A DNA stretch of 64,000 bases. It comes from Pseudomonas thivervalensis (GTDB lineage Bacteria > Pseudomonadota > Gammaproteobacteria > Pseudomonadales > Pseudomonadaceae). Location: positions 310,001 through 374,000 of the forward strand of contig NZ_LHVE01000007.1 of assembly GCF_001269655.1 (NCBI RefSeq), given 5' to 3'. Below are positions 46,042 through 57,443 of this stretch, piece by piece. The notes under the pieces are model-generated. The model was not told where the DNA came from. It did no database searches and saw only the letters and a list, made by a program, of their open reading frames with translations. The stretch's first letter is position 1. Every line of letters begins with the position of its first letter. Made by a program: the position numbers and the translations under genes.

Positions 46042-46267
46042 TATAGTGCGCGCCGGCCTTTAGCCGGGCCGCGTCAAGGTAGCGCAATTCTCCGAAGTCA
46101 GCTTCGGTTGCATGTCCGCACAACGGATGCTTCCACGACGTTCTTTTTCCATTCATTCGTTTTCGCAAATCCCCGCCGACAAAGCAGCCAGGGCGACTCT
46201 TGAGTCTCAACACGGCATGCGCAGCTTTGGAGCATGGGTCTTTGCGGATGCACTTAGAGGCAGACCC
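46042..46267 (+). promoter_or_regulatory. Putative promoter and long 5' leader of the DEAD-box helicase gene
   Basis: A TATAGT -10-like hexamer at 46042-46047 is followed by about 210 bases of non-coding leader. It contains GCGCGCCGGCCTTTAGCCGG hairpin potential (46048-46068) and a CCGAAGTCAGCTTCGG hairpin (46093-46108). Long leaders are typical of cold-shock csdA/deaD genes. The in-frame extension in this stretch has no ribosome site. Confidence 0.45.
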
Positions 46268-47941
46268 ATGACCCAGGAAACCGGCGGCTTCGCCGCTTTT
46301 AATCTCAACCCGAACATTCTTGCTGCCGTCACTGCGACTGGCTACGAAGAACCTTCGGCGATTCAGCAGCAATCGATCCCGATCATCATGGCCGGCCACG
46401 ACATGATTGGCCAGGCGCAAACCGGTACGGGTAAAACCGCTGCGTTCGCCCTGCCGATCCTGCATCGCATCGATCCTGCCAAGCGCGAACCGCAAGCCCT
46501 GATCCTGGCGCCAACCCGTGAGTTGGCGCTGCAAGTAGCCACCGCTTTCGAAACCTACTCCAAGCAGATGCCTGGCGTTACCGTTGTGGCCGTTTACGGC
46601 GGCGCCCCGATGGGCCCACAACTGAAAGCCATCCGTAATGGCGCACAGATCGTTGTCGCCACTCCGGGTCGTCTGTGCGACCACCTGCGTCGTGACGAAA
46701 AAGTCCTGGCTACCGTGAACCACCTGGTTCTCGACGAAGCCGACGAGATGCTCAAGCTGGGCTTCATGGATGACCTGGAAGTCATCTTCAAGGCTCTGCC
46801 AGCGACTCGCCAGACTGTCCTGTTCTCGGCCACCCTGCCGCAATCGATTCGTGCCATTGCCGAGCGCCACCTGCGCGATCCGCAACACGTGAAGATCCAG
46901 ACCAAGACCCAGACCGTCACCGCGATCGAACAGGCTCACCTGCTGGTTCACGCCGACCAGAAGACTTCCGCCGTTCTCAGCTTGCTGGAAGTGGAAGACT
47001 TCGACGCCCTGATCATGTTCGTGCGCACCAAGCAAGCGACCCTGGACCTGGCCAGCGCCCTGGAAGCCAAAGGCTACAAAGCCGCTGCGCTGAATGGTGA
47101 CATTGCCCAGAACCAGCGTGAGCGCGTGATCGACTCCCTCAAGGATGGCCGCCTGGACATCGTTGTGGCGACCGACGTCGCTGCCCGTGGCCTGGACGTT
47201 CCGCGCATCACCCACGTGTTCAACGTGGACATGCCGTACGATCCGGAATCCTACGTTCACCGTATCGGCCGTACCGGTCGTGCCGGTCGCGAAGGTCGCG
47301 CACTGTTGCTGGTCACCCCGCGTGAGCGCCGCATGCTGCAAGTGATCGAGCGTGTGACTGGCCAGAAGGTGGCTGAAGTTCGCCTGCCGGACGCCCAGGC
47401 CGTTCTCGATGCGCGCATCAAGAAACTGACCAACAGCCTGTCGCCACTGGTGGCTGACGCCGAATCGACCCACGGAGATCTGCTCGATCGCCTGACCGCC
47501 GACATCGGTTGCACCCCACGTGCCCTGGCCGCCGCCCTGTTGCGCAAGGCCACCAACGGTCAAGCGCTGAACCTGGCTGCAATCGAGAAGGAACGTCCCC
47601 TGGTGCCGAACAACGCACCGCGTGGCGATCGTCCTGAGCGCACCGGTGACCGTCCAGACCGTGGTGATCGCGAGCGTCGCGCACCGATCCCGCTGGCTGA
47701 AGGCCGTGCGCGCTGCCGTACTGCGCTGGGTGCCCGTGATGGTATCGCGGCCAAGAACCTGCTGGGTGCGATCCTCAACGAAGGCGGCCTGGCTCGCGAA
47801 GCGATCGGTCGCATCCAGGTGCGTGACAGCTTCAGCCTGGTAGAGCTGCCAGAAGATGGTCTGGAGAAGTTGCTGACCAAGTTGAAAGACACCCGCGTGG
47901 CTGGCAAGCAGCTCAAGCTGCGTCGCTACCGCGAAGATTGA
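46268..47941 (+). CDS. deaD: DEAD-box ATP-dependent RNA helicase (DeaD/CsdA type)
   Basis: 557 residues. Helicase motifs: Q motif GYEEPSAIQQQSIP, motif I AQTGTGKT with Lys56, APTRELALQV, VATPGR, DEAD at DEADEMLKLGF, SAT, and the C-terminal HRIGRTGRAGR. After the core there is a DeaD-like RNA-binding domain and a short Arg/Asp-rich linker (RGDRPERTGDRPDRGDRE), ending with a DbpA-type domain. It unwinds structured RNA and helps ribosome assembly, mostly in the cold. The start is MTQETGGF at 46268. Confidence 0.93.
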   Translation: MTQETGGFAAFNLNPNILAAVTATGYEEPSAIQQQSIPIIMAGHDMIGQAQTGTGKTAAFALPILHRIDPAKREPQALILAPTRELALQVATAFETYSKQMPGVTVVAVYGGAPMGPQLKAIRNGAQIVVATPGRLCDHLRRDEKVLATVNHLVLDEADEMLKLGFMDDLEVIFKALPATRQTVLFSATLPQSIRAIAERHLRDPQHVKIQTKTQTVTAIEQAHLLVHADQKTSAVLSLLEVEDFDALIMFVRTKQATLDLASALEAKGYKAAALNGDIAQNQRERVIDSLKDGRLDIVVATDVAARGLDVPRITHVFNVDMPYDPESYVHRIGRTGRAGREGRALLLVTPRERRMLQVIERVTGQKVAEVRLPDAQAVLDARIKKLTNSLSPLVADAESTHGDLLDRLTADIGCTPRALAAALLRKATNGQALNLAAIEKERPLVPNNAPRGDRPERTGDRPDRGDRERRAPIPLAEGRARCRTALGARDGIAAKNLLGAILNEGGLAREAIGRIQVRDSFSLVELPEDGLEKLLTKLKDTRVAGKQLKLRRYRED

Positions 47942-47970
47942 TCGGCTCTCGGGCTGATTGATCGAACATG

Positions 47971-48002
47971 AAAAATCCCCGACTGGTTCGGGGATTTTTT
48001 TT
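47971..48002 (+). terminator. Intrinsic terminator of the DEAD-box gene
   Basis: AATCCCCGA, loop CTGG, TTCGGGGATT, then eight T; A-run on the other side, so possibly bidirectional with the convergent dioxygenase gene. Confidence 0.9.
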
Positions 48003-48044
48003 GCCTGGCGTTTGGTGTTCGATCAGGGAGAGTGGTGTGGAGGC

Positions 48045-48140
48045 CCATCGCGAGCAGGCTCGCTCCCACATTCGATCTGTTGTGAACACAAAACCTATCG
48101 TCACCCAAGTTCCCCTGTGGGAGCGAGCCTGCTCGCGATT
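48045..48140. repeat. REP inverted pair (GTGGGAGCGAGC family)
   Basis: CATCGCGAGCAGGCTCGCTC on the left and GAGCGAGCCTGCTCGCGATT on the right, between convergent genes. Confidence 0.85.
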
Positions 48141-48156
48141 GGATCGACTCGGTCAA

Positions 48157-48924
48157 TCAGTCAAACCGATAAATGTCCATCCCCAGCGTCCCCATCGTGA
48201 ACCCCGCATGGGCAACACTGAATTTTCCACCGACACCCCGGGCAAAATACAACGGCAACAAATGCTCGTCGCTGGGGTGGCTGCGTACGGCATTGGGCGC
48301 CTGGCGGCGGTAATCGTGCAGCGCAGGCTCGTCGTTGGCCGCCAGTTGCTCGACCATCCAATCGCGAAAAGCCTTGGCCCACGGCTCGATGCTGTCAGGG
48401 CCAGCGTTCCAGTCCAGGTCGCGCAGGTTATGGGTGATGCTGCCGGAGCCGATCAGCAGGACGCTCTCCTGGCGCAGGCTCGCCAGGGCCTGGCCGACCT
48501 GGGTCTGCAACACCGGTCCTTGGTGGCTGGGCAGGGAAACTTGCACCACCGGAATGTCGGCCTCGGGATACATCAACGACAAGGGGACCCAGACGCCATG
48601 GTCGGACGGCCGTTGCGGGTCGAGGCGAGCCGGCAGGTGCGCGGCGTTGAGCATCTCCGCTACGTGCGCTGCCAGTTGAGGGTTGCCAGGCGCGGGGTAC
48701 TGCACCTCATACAGCGCCGGTGGAAAACCGCCGAAATCGTGCCAGGTACGCGGCTGCGGATTGGCGCTGACCAACAAGTCGTTGCTTTCCCAATGGGCGG
48801 AGACGATGACGATGGCCTTGGGCGTGGGCAATTGAGCGGCAAGGCTGGCCAGTGCCGGGCCGCTGGCGCCGGGCTCCAGCGCGAGCATCGGTGAGCCATG
48901 GGAGATAAACAGGCTGGGCAGCAT
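48157..48924 (-). CDS. ygiD: 4,5-DOPA dioxygenase extradiol-like protein (LigB/YgiD family)
   Basis: 255 residues. The LigB family zinc or iron-binding residues appear in FISHGSPMLAL near 6-16, VSAHWES near 41-47, HGVWVPLSLMYP and the C-terminal SHPSDEHLLPLYFARG. YgiD cleaves L-DOPA between the 4 and 5 carbons; other members are aromatic dioxygenases. The substrate in Pseudomonas is not known. The ATG at 48924 starts MLPSLFISHGSP. It is divergent from tpm. Confidence 0.88.
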   Translation of the reverse strand: MLPSLFISHGSPMLALEPGASGPALASLAAQLPTPKAIVIVSAHWESNDLLVSANPQPRTWHDFGGFPPALYEVQYPAPGNPQLAAHVAEMLNAAHLPARLDPQRPSDHGVWVPLSLMYPEADIPVVQVSLPSHQGPVLQTQVGQALASLRQESVLLIGSGSITHNLRDLDWNAGPDSIEPWAKAFRDWMVEQLAANDEPALHDYRRQAPNAVRSHPSDEHLLPLYFARGVGGKFSVAHAGFTMGTLGMDIYRFD

Positions 48925-49026
48925 GAACGGACTCCTGAGCGTTAAGATGAATCATCTTCCGTCAGGTCTATGATCTAAATCTAATATAAGTTTTAGCCCG
49001 TTTTGATCGATTTTTTGGAGCGAATC

Positions 49027-49680
49027 ATGGAGCCTGAGTTTTGGCACAAGCGCTGGTCATCGAACCAGATCGGTTTTCACTTGCCGGAGGTGAACCCCTA
49101 CCTGCAACGTTTCTGGCCGCAACTGGGGCTGGCCCAGGGCAGTCGGGTGCTGGTGCCGTTGTGCGGCAAAAGCCTGGATCTGCTGTGGCTTGCCGATCAA
49201 GGGTATTCGGTGTTGGGCGTGGAGTTGTCGGAGAAAGCCGCCAGTGATTTTTTCCTTGAGCATCAGCTTGAGCCGGTGATGAGCGAAGAGGGTGCTTTCA
49301 GGGTGTTCCGTGCCGGTGATATCGAGATTCGCTGCGGTGATTTTTTTGCTCTGGATCGGAAGGAGGTGGCCGATTGCACGGGGTTTTACGACCGCGCAGC
49401 GTTGATCGCCTTGCCGGTGCCGATGCGGGAACGGTACGCGGCCCATCTGCAGAAGATTTTGCCCGACGGGGTCGGCTTGTTGATTACCTTGGATTACAAC
49501 CAGGATGAAATGCCTGGCCCACCGTTTTCCGTTGGTGATGATGAGGTGCAGCGGCTGCTGGGAAGTGCCTGGCGGCTGGAGGTATTGCAGGAGCAGGATG
49601 TGTTGGGGGAGAGCTGGAAGTTCTTGCAGGCGGGTGTGAAGCGGCTGGATGAGCGGGTGTATCGGATTTCCAGCCGTTGA
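49027..49680 (+). CDS. tpm: Thiopurine S-methyltransferase
   Basis: 217 residues, the length of bacterial [23 protein letters not shown] at the start is the family's signature, followed by [30 protein letters not shown] with the SAM-binding loop. It methylates thiopurines and also selenite or tellurite oxyanions in pseudomonads. The in-frame extension to 49003 lacks a ribosome site, whereas TTGGAGCGA precedes 49027. Confidence 0.94.
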   Translation: MEPEFWHKRWSSNQIGFHLPEVNPYLQRFWPQLGLAQGSRVLVPLCGKSLDLLWLADQGYSVLGVELSEKAASDFFLEHQLEPVMSEEGAFRVFRAGDIEIRCGDFFALDRKEVADCTGFYDRAALIALPVPMRERYAAHLQKILPDGVGLLITLDYNQDEMPGPPFSVGDDEVQRLLGSAWRLEVLQEQDVLGESWKFLQAGVKRLDERVYRISSR

Positions 49681-49700
49681 TGTGTCGGTTGAGATGGCCC

Positions 49701-49796
49701 CATCGCGAGCAGGCTCGCTCCCACATTTGATCGGTTGTGGACAGAAGTCTGTGTCCACTGAAGATCGCCTGTGGGAGCGAGCTTGCTCGCGATGGC
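49701..49796. repeat. REP inverted pair (GTGGGAGCGAGC family)
   Basis: CATCGCGAGCAGGCTCGCTC on the left and GAGCGAGCTTGCTCGCGATG on the right, between convergent tpm and htpX. Confidence 0.85.
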
Positions 49797-49833
49797 GTCA
49801 GTTCGGGCAGTACACAAATGAGCAGACAAGAAA

Positions 49834-49858
49834 AAGCCCGCATTACTGCGGGCTTTCT
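49834..49858 (-). terminator. Intrinsic terminator of htpX
   Basis: On the minus strand AGCCCGCA, short loop, TGCGGGCT, followed by a T-run; it lies 13 bases after the htpX stop. Confidence 0.85.
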
Positions 49859-49871
49859 TTTGAGTTACCTA

Positions 49872-50759
49872 TCAGCCCCGACGACGAAGTGCGTCAATAC
49901 GCTCTTCCAGCGGCGGGTGGCTCATGAACATGCGAGCCAGGCCCTGCTTGATGCCACCGTTGATGCCAAAGGCATTCAGGGTGTCGGGCATGTGCACCGG
50001 CAAGCCTTGCTCGGCACGCAGGCGCTGCAGGGCGCCGATCATGGCACTGGTGCCGGCCAGGCGTGCACCGGCGTCGTCGGCACGGAATTCGCGTTTGCGC
50101 GAGAACCACATGACGATGGCGCTGGCGAGGATGCCCAGGACCAGCTCGGCGAAGATGGTCGCCACGTAGTAGGCGATGCCCTGGCCTTCTTCGTTCTTGA
50201 AGATCACCTTGTCGACGAAGTTACCGATGATCCGGGCGAAGAACATCACGAAGGTGTTCACCACGCCCTGGATCAACGCCAGGGTCACCATGTCGCCGTT
50301 GGCAACGTGGCCGATCTCGTGTGCCAGTACGGCCTTGACTTCATCGGGCGAGAACCGCTCGAGCAAACCCTGGCTGACAGCGACCAGGGCGTCGTTCTTG
50401 TTCCAGCCGGTGGCGAAGGCGTTGGCCTCGTAGGCCGGGAAGATCCCGACTTCCGGCATCTTGATACCGGCTTCGCGAGACAACTGCTCGACGGTCTGCA
50501 GCAGCCATTGTTCGTGACGCGTGCGCGGCTGGCTGATGATCTGGGTGCCGGTGCTCATCTTCGCCATCCATTTGGAGATGAACAGCGAGAACAGGGAACC
50601 GGCGAAACCGAACACAGCACAGAAGATCAGCAGCTGATTGAGGTTGAGGTCAACCCCATTGGCCGCCATGAACCCGTTGAAGCCAAAGAGGCTCAGGGTG
50701 ATGCTGGCAATCAGCACGACCGCCAGGTTAGTGGCCAAGAACAGCAGGATGCGCATCAT
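49872..50759 (-). CDS. htpX: HtpX, membrane zinc metalloprotease
   Basis: 295 residues. Two N-terminal helices (about 5-25 and 38-60), the zinc motif HEIGH at 147-151 with a downstream Glu in the RKREFRADD segment, and two more helices (about 155-180 and 195-215). HtpX degrades misfolded inner-membrane proteins together with FtsH. The N terminus [14 protein letters not shown] is the family's. A terminator follows. Confidence 0.95.
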   Translation of the reverse strand: MMRILLFLATNLAVVLIASITLSLFGFNGFMAANGVDLNLNQLLIFCAVFGFAGSLFSLFISKWMAKMSTGTQIISQPRTRHEQWLLQTVEQLSREAGIKMPEVGIFPAYEANAFATGWNKNDALVAVSQGLLERFSPDEVKAVLAHEIGHVANGDMVTLALIQGVVNTFVMFFARIIGNFVDKVIFKNEEGQGIAYYVATIFAELVLGILASAIVMWFSRKREFRADDAGARLAGTSAMIGALQRLRAEQGLPVHMPDTLNAFGINGGIKQGLARMFMSHPPLEERIDALRRRG

Positions 50760-51059
50760 GGTTGTGAAAATCTCCTCATGCTAAAGATGTAGCGTTATGC
50801 GGGGTATATAAGGTGCTGCCGCAGGCTATTCAACTCGCCGACTATTTCAAACTGTGTCCTACAGCCGTCCTAAATGTTTGAAAGACTTTTCTGAAAGTGA
50901 CAGGGGAAAAGAAATTCGACGCCCGCACCCCGTGAACGTTGAGCCGGGGTGCACGTCAGCCGTCCAGTCCCCAGTGTAGAAGGGCTGGCGGAGCTGGCCG
51001 AACGGATATGTTGCTGAATCAAACAGCGTGCGAGGTGAGGTGCCTCGCACGCTGTTTGT
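50760..51059. other. 300-base gap between htpX and alaA
   Basis: No convincing ORF is seen. The stretch must contain the htpX promoter. It ends with the 15-base-pair hairpin at 51021-51057. A small RNA transcribed rightward and ending at that hairpin is possible but no matching promoter could be fixed. Confidence 0.4.
51021..51057. terminator. Perfect 15-base-pair hairpin downstream of alaA
   Basis: AAACAGCGTGCGAGG and CCTCGCACGCTGTTT with a 7-base loop. For rightward transcription it is followed by GTTTATT; for alaA (leftward) only a weak T-stretch follows. It starts 2 bases after the alaA stop. Confidence 0.7.
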
Positions 51060-52271
51060 TTATTGGCGGTAAGACTTGAGGAAGTTGCCGATCCGGCCAA
51101 TGGCCTGGTCGAGGTCATCGACCCGTGGCAGGGTCACGACGCGGAAGTGGTCCGGCCATGGCCAGTTGAATGCGGTCCCCTGGACCACCAGCAGCTTTTC
51201 GGACAGCAGCAGGTCGAGGACGAATTTTTCATCGTTGTGGATCGGGCAGACCTTCGGGTCGATCCGCGGGAAGGCATACAGCGCGCCCATCGGCTTGACG
51301 CAACTGACGCCGGGAATGTCGTTGAGCAGTTCCCAAGTGCGATTGCGCTGTTCCAGCAGCCGGCCCTGGGGCAGGACCAGGTCGTTGATGCTCTGGTAGC
51401 CGCCCAGTGCCGTCTGGATCGCATGCTGGCTCGGCACGTTGGCACACAGGCGCATGTTGGCCAGCATGTCGATGCCTTCGATGTAGCTCTGGGCGTGGTG
51501 CTTGGGCCCGGAAATGGCGATCCAGCCGGAGCGGAAGCCGGCGACCCGATAGGACTTGGACAGGCCGTTGAAGGTCAGGCACAGCAGGTCCGGCGCCAGG
51601 GAGGCGGTGCACACGTGCACGGCGTCGTCGTAGAGGATCTTGTCGTAGATCTCGTCCGAGAACACCACCAGGTTGTGCTGGCGGGCCAGTTCCAGCATGC
51701 CCAGCAGCACTTCCCGGGAGTACACGGCGCCGGTCGGGTTGTTCGGGTTGATGATCACCAGGGCCTTGGTATTGGGCGTGATCTTGGCCTTGATGTCTGC
51801 CAGGTCGGGAAACCAGTTGGCCTGTTCGTCGCACAGGTAATGCACCGGGTTGCCACCGGACAGGCTCACGGCAGCGGTCCACAGCGGATAGTCCGGTGCC
51901 GGCACCAGGACTTCGTCGCCGTTGTTGAGCAGGGCCTGCATGGACATCACGATCAACTCGGACACGCCGTTGCCCAGGTAGATGTCCTCGATGCCGATGC
52001 CTTCGACCTGCTTCTGCTGGTAGTACTGCATCACGGCCTTGCGCGCGCTGAACAAGCCCTTGGAGTCGCTGTAGCCCTGGGCGGTCGGCAGGTTGCGGAT
52101 GACGTCCTGGAGGATTTCATCGGGCGCTTCGAAACCAAAGGGGGCCGGGTTGCCGATGTTCAGCTTGAGGATGCGATGGCCTTCCTCTTCCAGGCGTTTG
52201 GCGTGCTTGAGCACCGGGCCGCGAATGTCGTAGCAGACGTTGGCGAGCTTGTTCGATTTGCTGACCTGCAT
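51060..52271 (-). CDS. alaA: AlaA-type alanine/glutamate-pyruvate aminotransferase
   Basis: 403 residues, fold-type I PLP enzyme. Substrate-side motif KLNIGNPAPFGFEAP near 35-49, YSDSKGLFSAR, the pyrimidine-ring Asp in NPNNPTGAVYS..., FSDEIYDKI, and the Schiff-base Lys in FNGLSKSYRVAGFRSGW. It forms alanine from pyruvate and glutamate. The ATG at 52271 (MQVSKSNKLANVCYDIRGP) is the family's start; the longer open frame to 52670 is not coding. Confidence 0.93.
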   Translation of the reverse strand: MQVSKSNKLANVCYDIRGPVLKHAKRLEEEGHRILKLNIGNPAPFGFEAPDEILQDVIRNLPTAQGYSDSKGLFSARKAVMQYYQQKQVEGIGIEDIYLGNGVSELIVMSMQALLNNGDEVLVPAPDYPLWTAAVSLSGGNPVHYLCDEQANWFPDLADIKAKITPNTKALVIINPNNPTGAVYSREVLLGMLELARQHNLVVFSDEIYDKILYDDAVHVCTASLAPDLLCLTFNGLSKSYRVAGFRSGWIAISGPKHHAQSYIEGIDMLANMRLCANVPSQHAIQTALGGYQSINDLVLPQGRLLEQRNRTWELLNDIPGVSCVKPMGALYAFPRIDPKVCPIHNDEKFVLDLLLSEKLLVVQGTAFNWPWPDHFRVVTLPRVDDLDQAIGRIGNFLKSYRQ

Positions 52272-52491
52272 GGCGATGTGTTCCCGAAAATGAACGATCC
52301 AGGCGGCGTATGAACTACCGTACTGGGAATCCTGCGTCTGTGCCCAGGCCTGACGCGGTATAGGCGCCACAATCCGTTTGAATGCGCATGACGTGACTGC
52401 CAGACTGGCGTCTGACGAGGCGCAATCATACGTGCCGCCCGATCTGCGGAAAAGCGTCGGATCGGGCTTTTTCAATTGCCGAGGTAGGACG

Positions 52492-52884
52492 ATGGAAAAG
52501 TTGCAGAAAACCCTTGAAGAATGGCACGCCATGCTCGATCCGGAGCAGTACAACGTCTGTCGGCTGAAGGGCACCGAGCGGCCATTCTCCGGTAAATACA
52601 ACGCCACCAAGACCGATGGCGTGTACCACTGCATCTGCTGCAACGAGCCGTTGTTCGACTCGCAGACCAAATTCGATTCGGGCTGTGGCTGGCCGAGCTT
52701 CTACGCGCCGATCGAAGGCAGCGCGGTGGTGGAGGTGCGGGATGTCAGCCACGGCATGGTTCGCACCGAGGTGGTCTGCGCCAAATGTGATGCTCACCTG
52801 GGCCACGTCTTCCCCGACGGCCCGCCGCCCACGGGGCTGCGGTACTGCATCAACTCGGTGTGCCTGGATCTGGTGCCCCGCTAG
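52492..52884 (+). CDS. msrB: MsrB, peptide-methionine (R)-S-oxide reductase
   Basis: 130 residues. Zinc ligands Cys47, Cys50, Cys96 and Cys99 and catalytic Cys119 in [11 protein letters not shown] are present, with SGCGWPSF and [10 protein letters not shown]. It reduces methionine-R-sulphoxide in proteins. GAGGTA at 52481-52486 supports the ATG at 52492. It is followed by gpx, the peroxidase gene, after a REP pair. Confidence 0.95.
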   Translation: MEKLQKTLEEWHAMLDPEQYNVCRLKGTERPFSGKYNATKTDGVYHCICCNEPLFDSQTKFDSGCGWPSFYAPIEGSAVVEVRDVSHGMVRTEVVCAKCDAHLGHVFPDGPPPTGLRYCINSVCLDLVPR

Positions 52885-52905
52885 GGACTGTTCACCACAA
52901 TCCCC

Positions 52906-53039
52906 CTGTGGCGAGGGAGCTTGCTCCCGCTGGGCGGCGCAGCCGTCCCAAAACGGCTTGGCGCGATTTTTCAGAAAGACCGCGTCGGTCGGTTTACGAC
53001 GGCTGCGCCGCCGAGCGGGAGCAAGCTCCCTCGCCACAA
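52906..53039. repeat. REP inverted pair (GTGGCGAGGGAGC family) between msrB and gpx
   Basis: CTGTGGCGAGGGAGCTTGCT with GGCGGCGCAGCCGTCC on the left, and the inverse ending GCTCCCTCGCCACAAG on the right. It may separate the msrB and gpx transcripts. Confidence 0.85.
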
Positions 53040-53069
53040 GGGCCTGGCGGTCTGCAGCATGGGTTCGGG

Positions 53070-53106
53070 CAATTAAATTGCACACAATTGAATTGTTCGC
53101 TATTTT
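53070..53106 (+). promoter_or_regulatory. gpx-ospR promoter with two candidate OspR operators
   Basis: TTGCAC at 53078-53083 and TATTTT at 53101-53106 with a 17-base spacer. Two palindromes, CAATTAAATTG (53070-53080) and CAATTGAATTG (53085-53095), overlap the -35 box and lie in the spacer. They fit the AATT-rich sites bound by OhrR/OspR-type repressors, so steric repression is expected. Confidence 0.65.
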
Positions 53107-53140
53107 CGTCGCCTGTCCTATACGTTTTCGGAGCCTTGCC

Positions 53141-53626
53141 ATGAGCGACAACCTGCTGAGCATCCCGTGCACCACCATCAAGGGTGAGCAAAAGACCCTC
53201 GCCGATTTCGCCGGCAAGGCGGTGCTGGTGGTCAACACGGCCAGCCAGTGCGGATTCACCCCGCAGTACAAGGGGCTTGAGGCGTTGTGGCAGACCTACA
53301 AGGACCAGGGCCTGGTGGTGCTGGGCTTTCCCTGCAATCAGTTCGGCAAGCAGGAGCCGGGGAATGAAGGGGCGATCACCGAGTTCTGCGAACTGAACTT
53401 CGGCGTGAGTTTTCCGCTGTTCAAGAAAATCGAAGTCAACGGCGCCAACGCCCATCCGCTGTTCGTCCAGCTTAAACAGCGGGCCCCCGGGGTGTTGGGG
53501 TCCAAAGGCATCAAGTGGAATTTCACCAAGTTCCTGATTGGCAAGGACGGTCAGGTGGTCAAGCGGTTTGCCCCGACCACCAAACCCCAGGACCTGACCG
53601 GCGAGATCGAAGCGCTGCTCAAATGA
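53141..53626 (+). CDS. gpx: Glutathione peroxidase (Gpx family)
   Basis: 161 residues. The catalytic Cys37 is in NTASQCGFTPQY, with Gln in CNQFGKQEPG and Trp in KWNFTKF completing the catalytic set. No selenocysteine: it is the Cys form, probably thioredoxin-dependent. Its stop overlaps the ospR start by 4 bases, so the peroxidase and its repressor are coupled. From memory, P. aeruginosa has the same pair (PA2826-ospR). Confidence 0.95.
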   Translation: MSDNLLSIPCTTIKGEQKTLADFAGKAVLVVNTASQCGFTPQYKGLEALWQTYKDQGLVVLGFPCNQFGKQEPGNEGAITEFCELNFGVSFPLFKKIEVNGANAHPLFVQLKQRAPGVLGSKGIKWNFTKFLIGKDGQVVKRFAPTTKPQDLTGEIEALLK

Positions 53627-54067
53627 ATGACCTGTCAGCCGATTCGCTGAAGCTCGACAGCCAGTTGTGCTTCAAGCTGTACGCCGCTTCCCGTGCGGTG
53701 ATCCGCGGCTACAAGCCGATGCTCGATCAGCTCGGCCTGACCTATCCGCAATACCTGGCGATGCTGGTGTTGTGGGAATGGCAGGACACGGCCCCGCCAC
53801 AGCCGACGGTCAAGGCCCTGGGAGAGCGTTTGCTGCTGGATTCCGGCACGCTGACGCCACTGCTCAAGCGCCTGGAACAGTTGGACCTGGTCCAGCGCCA
53901 GCGTTCTGCCCGGGACGAGCGGGAAGTGCACTTGAGCCTGTCGGCTAAAGGGCGAGCCTTGCGCGAACAGGTTGCTCCGCTCAAGGCCCGCCTGCTATGC
54001 GACAGCGGTGTCGACCTGGACCGCCTGGGCGCGTTGCGAGACGGTCTCGATCATCTGCTGGGCCAGA

Positions 54068-54084
<17 letters not shown>
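53623..54084 (+). CDS. ospR: OspR-like MarR family oxidative-stress regulator
   Basis: 153 residues, MarR fold. Redox Cys16 lies in LDSQLCFKLYAAS, the position used by OhrR and OspR. The winged helix is at about 45-105 with RLLLDSGTLTPLLKRLE. It is the second OhrR-type sensor in the window and is coupled to gpx by an ATGA overlap. In P. aeruginosa OspR represses its own operon and responds to oxidants; the same is inferred here from the two palindromes at 53070-53095. Its 3' end overlaps sagS by 17 bases, convergently. Confidence 0.88.
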
Positions 54085-56389
<2,305 letters not shown>

Positions 56390-56552
56390 TGAGTGATGAA
56401 CCACTTACGTTTCCCTTCGCCGGTCAAGCATAGCTGATCATCTCTGAATACCGGTGCGACCGGTTGGTTTTGTGTGAAGTAGACCCGCCATTGGATACGG
56501 CGTTTCGTTGCTGGAGCGCCATCATTACTGTGAACCTGTCCGAGGAGAAGAC

Positions 56553-57443
56553 GTGGACTCGCGATTGAATGCTTTTCTTGAGCGCGCCGATGCCGTGCTG
56601 GCCCGGATCGAGCCTTTGCTGCCGGCGCCCCGGCCCGCCATCGATTGGACCCAGACCCTGGCCGCCCGCTGGCAGCGTGACGGGCGCAGCGGCTACCTGT
56701 TGCCGCTGCAAGTCAGCCTCGACATGCGCCTGTCGGACCTGATCGGCGTGGATCGCCAGGTCGAACAACTGGGCCGCAACACCCGGCAGTTCATCGATGG
56801 CATGCCCGCCAACCATGCCTTGCTCTGGGGCTCGCGTGGCACCGGCAAGTCGTCCCTGGTGCGGGCCCTGTTGGCCGAACATGCCCAGCATGGCCTGCGG
56901 TTGATCGAGATCGAACGCGATCACCTGGCGGACCTGCCCCGGGTGGTCGAGCAGGTTGCCAAGCTGCCACAGCGCTTCGTGTTGTTCTGCGATGACTTGT
57001 CGTTCGAGTCTGGCGAAGGCGATTACCGCGTACTCAAGAGTGTGTTGGACGGCTCGCTGGAGCAGGCACCGGACAACGTGCTGCTGTATGCCACGTCCAA
57101 CCGCCGCCACCTGGTGCCGGAAAAGGAAAGCGACAACGAGAACTGGAAGCGGGTCGACGGCGAGCTTCACCCCAGCGAAGCGGTGGAGGACAAGATCGCC
57201 TTGTCCGACCGCTTTGGCTTGTGGCTGTCGTTTTATCCGTTTACCCAGGAGCACTTCCTCAACGTCGTGGAGCACTGGATCGGCGAATTGGCGGCCAAGG
57301 CCGGGCTGGCCTGGCAGCGTGACGAAGCGCTGGATGTGTTGGCAGTGCGCTGGGCAACCGGTCGCGGCAACCGCAACGGACGTTGCGCTTATCAGTTTGC
57401 CCGTTACTGGGTCGGCCTGAAATTGTTGGAGGACAAGGCATGA
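56553..57443 (+). CDS. DUF815 family AAA ATPase
   Basis: 296 residues. Walker A GSRGTGKSSLVRALL near 91-105 and Walker B FCDDLSFE near 147-154, with the arginine-bearing ATSNRRHLVPE and GLWLSFYPF motifs of DUF815. It is an ATPase of unknown target. A GTG at 56553 is chosen as start because GAGGAG lies 5 bases before it. The following gene starts at the ATGA overlap, so the two are coupled. Confidence 0.85.
   Translation: MDSRLNAFLERADAVLARIEPLLPAPRPAIDWTQTLAARWQRDGRSGYLLPLQVSLDMRLSDLIGVDRQVEQLGRNTRQFIDGMPANHALLWGSRGTGKSSLVRALLAEHAQHGLRLIEIERDHLADLPRVVEQVAKLPQRFVLFCDDLSFESGEGDYRVLKSVLDGSLEQAPDNVLLYATSNRRHLVPEKESDNENWKRVDGELHPSEAVEDKIALSDRFGLWLSFYPFTQEHFLNVVEHWIGELAAKAGLAWQRDEALDVLAVRWATGRGNRNGRCAYQFARYWVGLKLLEDKA

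Noticed and set aside
45956..47563. A 535-codon reverse-strand ORF opposite the DEAD-box helicase
   Set aside because: It is the antisense shadow of the helicase; its translation has no recognisable domain and no ribosome site.
51060..52670. 134-residue N-terminal extension of AlaA
   Set aside because: The family begins at MQVSKSNK; the extension overlaps the msrB promoter and start region.
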